64,000 bases of DNA, from positions 45,835,661 to 45,899,660 of the forward strand of contig OY829541.1 in assembly GCA_963691705.1 (NCBI GenBank), read 5' to 3'. Positions 10,340 through 18,797 of this stretch are shown here, piece by piece. The notes under the pieces are model-generated. The model was not told the origin of the DNA, ran no database searches, and was given only the letters and a program-made list of their open reading frames with translations. The position numbers and the translations under genes were made by a program. This DNA is from Viola odorata (taxonomy: Eukaryota; Streptophyta; Magnoliopsida; Malpighiales; Violaceae). Numbering within the stretch: position 1 is the first letter of the stretch; each line of letters opens with the position of its first letter.

Positions 10340-12227
10340 TCAACGATGCCTTTGCGAGGGTTTAGAGGGACACTTTCTTTGATCATGACCTGGTTCTTTA
10401 CATAATCCACAATGTATCACTGTTCATCCCTCCTTCATATCTATTTCATTCTTAAGATGCGTGCTCCGCGGTCGACCTTTCTTTGATCTCTTTGAATTTG
10501 GATCAGGAACCATGTCAAAGGCTACTTGTGGCCAAAATCCTTCATCAGGAAGTGGGAAAAATTGAGGTGCCCAAGTCTCGAAGTATTCATCAATCGAATA
10601 AAAATGTTCTACGTATTGCCAGCTATCGAGCGAGAGCTGTCCACAAACACTCAAAACATGTGAGCGTAGAAACTTATGAATTTGCCATTTCCCACATGTC
10701 AACTCCCATTGCAATCATCATTGTACCTTGATACTTCCCATATAAATGACTGACATCAATACTCACAACTGGACGACAATGCTGAAAACCTTCAATGGAA
10801 GGTCGAAAGGCCTAGAAAATACTAGGAAACTCGACATGACTTGAATACTGTGAAGTTACTGTACTCCATTCAACTATAGTACCTGTTTAAAAAATAAACT
10901 ATAATCATAAATTTGAAATAGAATTGAAGTTGAATAAGTACAAATAAATGCATCTCAAATTCTTGAAGTCGTGTACGTACTGCATTATAACATTGAAGCG
11001 CAACCATGAAGTTAGGTAAAACCTTATATGATGTATCCCAATCACCAAAGATATGCTCAGTTACCTCCGCCTTTAAAGCTGATATGGCGATAGATGGTTG
11101 ATTCCTCACAAGATGTTGAACTTCATGTGCAATTAAGTTCGCATCTAAATGAGGATGATCTCTGCTAAGTTTTGGATATACACATGTATGAGGACCATTA
11201 TATTGTGTAATTTCAAACATACTATGTGTTTTACATTTGCATGCACGAAACTTCCACTTGCACCCACACTCTAAAGACTTTTTGCATCTTAATGCCCAAA
11301 TGGTCGGGCAAGTTTCCACCACCTCAAACTGTTGATGCCTCTTGATATAATACAATTTAACTGCTCTAATCACTTCATCTTTGCTTTTAAAAATCAGCCC
11401 TTTACAAAACTTATCTGTCGAGCTATAGCCACATTGTTGATGATGAAGATACCAAGTGCTTACAATTGTATTTTCTACGGAATCCACGTTAGTGAAATAA
11501 CTGCAATTTGCCTTATGCAAAGGAATGTTTGGTGAAATAATTCCAACTCCATGCTCAAATTTTGATCATGCTAAAGAAACATCAAATTGTGCATCACGTA
11601 CAATATCTTCATTTATATTTTTCCTAGAATCTTCTCCCTCTGAAAGTTCATGCAAAGTCACTTCTTCATCAAAATTGTCATCCTCTAGAATGTCATTATT
11701 CATATTATTGTTATGCAAAATGTCACTAAAATTCTCATGATTAACTATTCCAGGCACCACATTCCAATCCATTTGCTGTTGACTACGGTTTGAGCCTCTA
11801 ACAAGCAGATCTTCATGTCTAGTTTCATTGCGAAGACATAGACTGGATTGTGATAGATAGTTGTTTAGCTCTTGTCGTGCATCTCTACTCACAATAGGTT
11901 CACTACTAGCAATAATAGGTTCATTCTCTAAGTACAAATCAATGTTGCTTAGTTCTCGATGCTCGGAAAGAATATCAAACATTATGTCTACAACATCATC
12001 ATCTCTAATAGGAAGAGGTATATACTTCAACATCTGTCCAACCACAAAAAGATACCGGCAAAGCAATTTTAATTGATATTGTCGCTTATCAATCATTGTA
12101 ATGGTGTGCATCTTACTAACCAGTTGTTGATAGGTTATCCCCTTATGAATTTTGATGACTTTATTTGGAGGTTGAGTGTAAGATAAACCTTCTGATCTTT
12201 GTACGGTACTTCTATTCCAGTAGCAAA
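10340..12227 (-). pseudogene. Mutator-like (MuDR-type) transposase, body of a split pseudogene
   Basis: Read leftwards from 12227. The N-terminal region includes Lys-Tyr-Ile-Pro-Leu-Pro-Ile-Arg-Asp-Asp-Asp, common in plant MULE proteins. A Mutator-type DNA-binding region follows (Gly-Leu-Ile-Phe-Lys-Ser-Lys-Asp-Glu-Val near 11390). An intron ends at an AAACAG acceptor near 10883, followed by the start of the transposase domain (Pro-Ser-Ile-Glu-Gly-Phe...Cys-Arg-Pro). The catalytic DDE core is then deleted and the frame rejoins at a SWIM-like region (Cys-Gly-Lys-Trp-Gln, Ser-His-Val-Leu near 10680). A CCHC zinc knuckle (Cys-Gly-Leu-Cys...Gly-His...Cys) lies near 10350-10400. In-frame stops include TGA near 11566 and TAG near 10815. 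The first eight codons lie at 34637-34661, beyond the inserted elements. Confidence 0.82.
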
Positions 12228-12232
12228 GCACC
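12228..12232. repeat. Target-site duplication GCACC, left (OG element)
   Basis: GCACC directly precedes the TGTTGC end of the OG element and is repeated at 34637-34641 directly after its GCAACA end. Confidence 0.85.
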
Positions 12233-12693
12233 TGTTGCACCCCCTTTTCGATTTTATGCGAGTCGGTTCGGGACGGATGTGAGACAAAATGGACTGTCTC
12301 ACATAATGCAATGAAGTCGCCACCCAATTTATTTCTAAGGTTTAGGGAAACCTAAGGTCCAAAAGAGAAAGAAAATAAAATAAAAACTAAAGCACAATAA
12401 AAGGGTCTAAACCCGAGAACAACGGTTCGGGGTTGATTTATGGACTCGGGAAGGTGTTAGGAACCCCAGTTTCATCCTAAAAAGGTTACCGGTTGAAAGA
12501 AAGAGGTAAAAAACATTTGAAAACAAGTAATGGGCCCTCAGAGGAATCGCCGCTTTAGTATTTTTCGTTGGTCGGGACTGTTCGGGTCCCGTCGGGATTG
12601 ATTTTTAATGGAATTAACCATTTAATCTTTATTAAAGCGAACCCTGTCTATCATCATCGGGCCAATGTTCACGAAGTAAATCGAGTTCTAACA
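12233..12693 (-). mobile_element. OG LTR A, left fragment (3' LTR)
   Basis: This stretch matches the left end of LTR B (32600 onwards) and continues at 28770 after RE-2. LTR A has about 45 bases near 12305-12350 that LTR B lacks. The last five bases, TAACA, are the target duplicated by RE-2. Confidence 0.82.
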
Positions 12694-13221
12694 TGATAAG
12701 ATCCGAGATCTCTTCTGGTCGGAAACGGCTGCAGCAGCTAGTCGGATGGGAAGCGATCGGCGTCGGAGGTACCTGCAAAGCGCCGGAGGGGGACTCCGGC
12801 GTAGACACTCCGATGCTTAAGTCAGTTCAAGTTTTCAGAATGGTAGAGGTTCTCCAAGATGATCTTGATCTTACCTTCTGTTTGGAATTCGTGGGGGTAT
12901 TTATAGGCTTAAGATGGCGATACCTTACAGCGATAGGGGTAGGCAACGTTTGTAACCATCGCTTCGGGTGATATCAGTTCCGTCATTGGGGCGATAATCA
13001 TGTAGGGTCTATCGGGAGCGATATCCTCCTTGGTCCCCTAGGATGGGATGACGCCGTGCGCATAAAGGTGCATGAGATCCCCCCCCGCTGAAGTCGACCA
13101 TCCTAGGAGACTTCCTCTGGCAAGGGCGATAGGCAGATGTCTCCGAGAAGCTTATAGAACTTCGTCCAAGATAGATACCATAGTTGCCGTGTAGCCGTCA
13201 GGAGCGCTCTAATTGTTATCA
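12694..13221 (-). mobile_element. 3' LTR of RE-2
   Basis: 528 bases from TGATAAG to TTATCA. It is nearly identical to 28224-28764. The C tract at 13079-13086 has 8 C. Confidence 0.95.
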
Positions 13222-14146
13222 TAAGCCCAACTGAAAACTAGCCCGGGTGTTCACCAAGGGCTATCCATGTCTGCCATCTTAGATATGAGTAGATTCCTTC
13301 GTGAGGTGATATCTCCACAGGACGTCTGAGCCCCCCCGTTGCTCAGCGCTGCTCAATTTTAGTGTCGAGTCCGAACTTGGATCCGTAAATTTCCATCGCT
13401 CAGATTAACCTCATCCTTTGTTTAAGATCCGTCTCCCTGAGACGTTAAGAATTCTTACTAAGAAACCGCTATCGCTTTCATGGTTCATAGGTCATTTCTT
13501 TCGCTCGGCGATATTAGTCTACTTGGCTTCTTTGACAAGGCTTGTGAAGCTTTAGCTTCTTTCGAGTCATAGAAGGACCGTTGACGGGTTACTCACGACA
13601 CCGTCAAGGGTATTCAACCAGATCATGCCAGGGAGCGGCGTATATTCCAGGTCTGCTATCCTTTTAAGTGTACTGCAAAGACACAGAGGAGATAGATATC
13701 TATATAGAAGTTAGCAAACTTCATACTTACAGAGGTTCGAAGTCACGTGAGCCCCCTTTATGCTTCACATCCGAGAAAACAGCGATATCGACGCGGCTTT
13801 ACGCCATCAGCTTCCTTATGATTAGCGCGGCTTCACACCACCAGACGCCTGTGATGCCAGCGCGGTTTTACGCATCTAGGGCCACCTGTGACATCAACGC
13901 GGCCTTATACTGTGGATACCGGTAACCTTATGGTTTTAGCGTCAGGACTACCAGTGATATCGTGTTTATCGGCGTTTTTTCAGACTCTGTTTCGTACTCC
14001 TTCCCATATACATATCGCAGACAGCGTACGATCGTCACCTTTTCCTTCCGTTTCAGGCCTATCGGTCCTTGAGGCTTATCGGGATGGCTCGTCTTTTAAG
14101 GACCTTATTTTCTTCTCTTTTTCCATGGCCTCCCTCCGTTGGAGCC
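13222..14146. other. Non-coding stretch between 3' LTR and asA in RE-2
   Basis: No credible gene is visible. The sequence touching the LTR, read on the element's strand, is CAGTTGGGCTTA, conserved in RE-3 and unlike an ordinary purine tract. Irregular short repeats of CGCGGC(T/C)TTA(C/T)... type occur near 13795-13905. Confidence 0.5.
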
Positions 14147-14153
14147 TATAAAT
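14147..14153 (+). promoter_or_regulatory. TATA box of asA (RE-2)
   Basis: TATAAAT lies 56 bases before the asA ATG. RE-3 has TATAAATA at 46169-46176, 59 bases before its ATG. Confidence 0.65.
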
Positions 14154-14202
14154 CGAAGAGCTTTCTCCACCCACGTTCTCCTCATCTTTATCAGTCAGTA
14201 TT

Positions 14203-14580
14203 ATGGATCACTTGACCAAGAATTTTCTTCTTTCTAAGGGCCACTCTCTTAAGAATCTCAATGATGGTGACATCGGGTTCCTGGAGAATATGATAGTCAA
14301 GACCTCTGAGGATATCCTGAAGCTGCAAGGGATGCTGACCCCGCTTCATTCTAGGCTGGGAGCTATCTCCCTGGAGGATTTCAGTCCCTTGGAGAGCGTG
14401 TCGAAGCTGACCGCCTCCATCGCTCGGATCCAGGTGGTGATTGCCATGCTGCAACAGCGCAAGGACATGTTGGGGTGCTGCCTGAAGGGGATGAGGGCCA
14501 CTTCCCATGATCTTGTCCTGGTCATGGATTCCTTGAGGGACCTTCCTGAGGTGCCCGAGGATACTGGTTCTGACGCCTGA
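14203..14580 (+). CDS. asA: small antisense helical protein of RE-2
   Basis: 125 residues, intact, starting Met-Asp-His-Leu-Thr-Lys-Asn-Phe. RE-3 has a homologue at 46228. Conserved blocks are Thr-Lys-Asn-Phe-Leu-Leu-Ser-Lys, Thr-Ser-Glu-Asp-Ile, Leu-Gln-Gly-Met-Leu-Thr-Pro-Leu and Leu-Gly-Cys-Cys-Leu-Lys-Gly-Met-Arg-Ala. It is predicted mainly helical with heptad-like leucines, and has no signal peptide or membrane segment. It has its own TATA box, and AATAAATAAA near 14653 could serve for polyadenylation. Conservation between two diverged copies argues for a real protein. Function unknown; it could bind RNA, Gag or one of the other antisense proteins, but nothing here shows that. Confidence 0.7.
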   Translation: MDHLTKNFLLSKGHSLKNLNDGDIGFLENMIVKTSEDILKLQGMLTPLHSRLGAISLEDFSPLESVSKLTASIARIQVVIAMLQQRKDMLGCCLKGMRATSHDLVLVMDSLRDLPEVPEDTGSDA

Positions 14581-14902
14581 TAACGGTGGCTCCCTTTGGG
14601 CCTTTTTCTTTTCCTCTTGCCTTGTAAATGTATCTTTCGGCCGGTAGGCCATAATAAATAAATCGTTTCAATCATTCCGCCTTGTAACTGTTCTTCCTCT
14701 TTGCTGCGCCCTTCGTCGTTTTCCAATGAAGATATTCTTAGCCCAACTGAAAACTGTCTGGCTACTGGGCGGTTTTCTGTTGGTCGTTCTATATTAACTC
14801 AGCGCCGTCCCCATTGTAACAACTGATTGGGGGATATATTCTTGATTAGCGCGAGATTTCAACAGGCGTGACTGCAAATCTATGCTTGCACTTCAGACTG
14901 TA

Positions 14903-14972
14903 CACGTGCCAATCCTCAAGAGTCGGGTTGGGTGATCGAAGAGTCCCTCCTACTCTTTTCCCCGCTATTTAA
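14903..14972 (+). promoter_or_regulatory. asB promoter: G-box and TATA-like box (RE-2)
   Basis: CACGTG lies at 14903-14908 and TATTTAA at 14966-14972, with the ATG at 15038. RE-3 has CACGTG at 47032-47037 and TATATAA at 47067-47073 before its asB ATG at 47145. Confidence 0.6.
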
Positions 14973-15037
14973 TGTGACGATTCTTTTTTCATTTTCGTCT
15001 ATTTTTTTTTTCCTTCATTTTTCTTCGCAACGATCTC

Positions 15038-15472
15038 ATGGCTGATTCTTATTTGTTAGATACGGCTTCGAGAGACTCGCCACCAACTCCCCCGACTACT
15101 CCTGATACGGATAATCCTCCTGCCACACCCCCTTGGAGACCGGTCGTCCGCCGGCGGAGTCGCAAGAGGCAGAGAAAAGAAGCTGCTAGGCAAAGGAAAG
15201 GGGCTACCAAGGCTTCTAAGTCATTTTTCGACTCTCTGGCTTCTTCGACTCGAGAGGAGAAAAAACCGTCTCCCCCTCCGCAGGAATCGCCTCCGTGGGC
15301 TCCCTCTGCTTGTTCGGCCGCCGGGGCAGTATCGCCAGGTGTTAAGGAGGAGTCACCCAAGTTGACTTCTGCCGCTGGAAAGGAGGTCGGTGAACTTTCA
15401 TTCTGGGGTGACGATCATGGAGACGACGTGCTCTACTGCTACGGCATTACTTGGTCCGACAGTGAAGAGTAG
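15038..15472 (+). CDS. asB: small proline-rich, basic/acidic antisense protein of RE-2
   Basis: 144 residues, intact. The N-terminus is Met-Ala-Asp-Ser-Tyr, then a Ser-Pro-Pro-Thr-Pro-Pro run, a basic block of Arg/Lys around residues 30-55 that could act as a nuclear localisation signal, and an acidic tail with Tyr-Cys-Tyr...Trp-Ser-Asp-Ser-Glu-Glu. Both ends are conserved in RE-3, and the tail in RE-1. It has its own G-box and TATA-like element. Downstream, TTTGTAGATGCCGTATGGC recurs with small changes behind asB of the other copies. Low complexity suggests a disordered protein. No family recognised. Confidence 0.65.
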   Translation: MADSYLLDTASRDSPPTPPTTPDTDNPPATPPWRPVVRRRSRKRQRKEAARQRKGATKASKSFFDSLASSTREEKKPSPPPQESPPWAPSACSAAGAVSPGVKEESPKLTSAAGKEVGELSFWGDDHGDDVLYCYGITWSDSEE

Positions 15473-15677
15473 GGCCTAACCCTTCTTTTTGTAGATGCCG
15501 TATGGCCTTCCTCATAATAATGAATGATGGTTTTACTTACTTTTCGCTTCTCATCGCTTACTTATTGTTTCTTTCTGAGCGTTCCGGGTTATCGCGGAAG
15601 CGTCCCTTTCGCTACGGGTAACTGCCTTCAACTTCTAATCGGTAACTGTCTTCTTTCAGAAGGCACAAATGACTATC

Positions 15678-15750
15678 CACGTGTCTTTTTCTGTTCTGCA
15701 CGTGTTTCATTTTTACAGGCTGTCTCTTCTTTAGGCTTTTCCTTTATAAG
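15678..15750 (+). promoter_or_regulatory. asC promoter: two G-boxes and TATA box (RE-2)
   Basis: CACGTG occurs at 15678-15683 and 15699-15704, and TATAAG within CCTTTATAAGG at about 15745. The asC ATG is at 15940. One G-box is also found at the matching place in RE-1 (641) and RE-3 (47853). Confidence 0.6.
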
Positions 15751-15939
15751 GAAATCATCTCTCTCTTTTACTGCTTTTGCTAATATTTTGAGTTTTTGCA
15801 CATTTTCTCTCTCTTCTGCACTTCTTTTCTTCGAGAGGTTTTACCGCGACCGCTCACTGGTGCCGGCGACCGGCTCACTGGCTTTTTGCTCCAGGTATTT
15901 ACTCCTTCTACCGCCGTAGATTTACTTTCCCTGTCTCTT

Positions 15940-18178
15940 ATGTCTTCAACTGTTGAAAACCCCATAGATCCCGAAGCTAGGGGAACTCGCAGCATATTCA
16001 ATTGTAATGAGGTTTTGAGGGTTGAATTAGAGGAGAGTGGTATTACTTTTCCCACGGGCTATCGCCCTTTTGTCTCTTTGAAGGACACTCGGCTGCCTGA
16101 CGCCATGTGGGGAACATTCCGGTTAGTTTATTTCAAGATGTTTACTTACGGATTCTGTTTCCCACTCCATACTTCTCTGTTGAAACTGCTAGATCATTAT
16201 GACCTTAATCCCGTCCAGATTACTCCACCCTCTTGGTGTGGTATTTACGCTTTCCTTCGTTCGTGCGAGATGAAGCGTATATTTGCTCCATCGCTTGATC
16301 TATTCCGCACGTTCTTTGTCTTGAGTTGTCGCAACTGCCTGGTAGATATTACCCCCAGATGGGATGATGTCATTGTGCAACTGTTCTGGCAGAACTTTCA
16401 AGGTTTTGAGGAACACGTAGATGACTGGAAGTCTGGCTTTTTCACCCTCCGTTTGCCGTCACGACTTTGGCGCGGGGGTTTCAATCGAAAAATCAATAGT
16501 GGCGTTTGGAAAAGACCGGACGCGCTGTCAAGCCAGGATGTTTCCAACGTTAGCGCCTTGTTAGAAATAGAAGGGTCTTTCCGTATCCAGGAGTTTGCTC
16601 GGTTCAGGCCCTTGTCAGAGTGCGTGGTGAGTTCCCTTTTTCTTCTTTATCGCTTCAATCTTCTTAATTTGCTAATATGTTTTGTTGGCAGGTAACGCTG
16701 AGAGTAGTTCTTCTGGGGAAAGTGACGCCCCTTTGAACGTAACACCTCTCCAGTCGCTGCCTCCTTCTCCTTCGCCTGAAAATTCCCGCCGCCCACCCAT
16801 TCCGCCTGGAAGGGAAGGGACTAAAACCGTCACAACTCGCAGAGCCTCCACTCGACCTTCTTGTTTCCTTGAAAATTGGCTTCCGTCCCGTGGCAAGAGG
16901 GTAGCTCAAGGCGATCCTGTGTTTGAGAAAATCGACAGCGATAGCGAGAGCATGGACACTGGTCCTGAATTACGTCATGCTACTATTGCCCAAAGGATGA
17001 AACTTAGGTCGAGGAGGGATGATGACACGGCGGAATCGGCTGAGGACGATAGCGAAGAAATTGCAGAAGAGACGGAGCGTCTCGTAAAGAAGGTTCGCAC
17101 AGAGAAAACTAACCCCCCAGTTCCCCCTTTGAAGGGAGTTAACGCGGTCCCCCCTGAGAATATTAACGCTTCTCATGCCGCGAGTACTTCGCAAGTGGTG
17201 AAAGATATCAAAGCTATCAGGGTGCCTTCCGCCATTTCTATCGAAAACAATGAGACCTCGGCAGCCGCGACCTCTCCTTTGTCGTCGGGCCATCCTGCTT
17301 CCCCGATAGGTTCTTTTATCCCAGAGGCAACCCTACCGGTTTCGAATTTAAGCGTTCCTCCTGAATTTCTCCCACGGAAGCCTTATCTTTTGTTTCTGTC
17401 TTCAATTTTGGGCGTTGGTGATTGCGCAAAAAGTTGTTCCCCTCCTTATATCGCCAACCTTTCTCCTCAGAGGTCCCAGGGCCCCACTGGATATCAGCTA
17501 GATTTGTCCTCTTTCGGCACTGACGGGCTTCGTGCCTTAGGAATATCGGATCCGTTATCGCGAGAAGAGCCCGTGGGTCCCATAGTGGGACAGATGTTTA
17601 CTTCTTCCAAGGACAGGGAAGAGTTTTGACAGCATGCTCCCGAGACACGACAGTCACACATCATGAACGACATGCTGGCTAGCTTTTGGAAATTTCATTA
17701 TTTTCTTGAAGACCAGCGTAACAAAACTCGACCCTCTTCGGATTTGCAGGAACAATTAGACGCGGCCTTGGCGAAGGCGAAGGAGCTATCGCAGTTGCAA
17801 GAACGAACTCGGGCGGAGTTGGAGGATTGTCGCTCTGAACTTTCTCGGGAGAAGTCGAAGGGGAAAGCGAGAGCAGAGCTAATGGAGGCGGAACTGGTGG
17901 TGGCTGATAAAAAGAACGTCTTCCTCCGTGAAGAGTTGTCATCTCGTGATGCCGATTTGGCCAAAGTTCCTTCGAGGATAGCCTGGTGGAAGAATAAGAC
18001 CATCGAGGTTTGTATCGCAGGATTTATGGATCTCCATATCCGAGGCGCCGTCGATTTATCCATGCTGGCCGATTACGCTTCCCAAAAAATTAAAGATCTT
18101 AGTGAAGGCGAAAGGGGTTTTCCTTCTTCTGGGGAAAAGCAAGGGAATGATGACGGCGAGGCATGCGATGACTCTTAA
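15940..18178 (+). pseudogene. asC: antisense gene of RE-2, two exons, one premature stop
   Basis: Exon 1 is 15940-16630 and exon 2 16692-18178, giving about 725 residues. The only defect seen is an in-frame TGA at 17627-17629; the same frame continues to TAA at 18176. The in-phase donor at 16631 (GTTCCC) is weak; a better GTGAGT at 16627 is out of phase. Residues about 30-220 carry Tyr-Phe-Lys-Met-Phe-x-Tyr-Gly-Phe, Ser-Trp-Cys-Gly-Ile-Tyr-Ala-Phe and Asp-Ile-Thr-Pro-Arg-Trp, resembling the Transposase_28 family recalled from memory. A Pro/Ser-rich middle is followed by a Glu/Lys coiled coil and Ala-Trp-Trp-Lys-Asn-Lys. Clearly paralogous to asD. Confidence 0.72.
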
Positions 18179-18396
18179 TTGATCCATTGAAGAACATTGC
18201 TATTTGTTTTCCATGTCTTGTAATAACGTCCTATCTCGCGGCGATATCGGTACCTTGCTCTTCGGGCGATATCTTATTTTATTTCGCTCTCTTGTACTGT
18301 CTTGAGAACTGTTCTTTTATTCAACGCCGATTTGCATCATTTCCTTTCTTGTGATATCGCTTTTGCTTTTTATCAAAAAGTCACATCTACTTTTCA

Positions 18397-18633
18397 GAGC
18401 ATTTAATGCTCGCGACCCTTCCGTCGGTGCGCGGGAAAAGTCATGATGGTGCAGACACACGTGTTCGTTTCTTCTGCCGCTTCACCTTAGCGTGTTTAGA
18501 AATTTTAACAAGATCGAAGCGTTTGTCGCGCTTCTTCTAGAGTCGTACTCATTGCTTGAGTCTTATCCCTCATGCCGCTTCGACACAACGACTGCAGCAT
18601 CCGTCGTTTCCTTTTAATTACTAGGGTTATAAA
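18397..18633 (+). promoter_or_regulatory. asD promoter (RE-2)
   Basis: Palindrome-like GAGCATTTAATGCTC at 18397-18411, G-box CACGTG at 18458-18463, TATAAA at 18628-18633 within GGGTTATAAACCC, and ATG at 18798. The same three elements, in order, precede asD in RE-3; RE-1 keeps the palindrome and TATA box. Confidence 0.68.
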
Positions 18634-18797
18634 CCCTCTTTATTTCTTCCCTTTTCTTTTTCACTCCACTTTTCCGTATTATCTCTCGGCCGTCTTGTCC
18701 TTCTCACCTCCATTCAAGGCTTTCAAAGTTCTTTCCTTTCAAAGGTATTTCCCTTCCTTTCCCTCGTCTTCTTCATTTCTATTTCCTTAGTCCTGCC

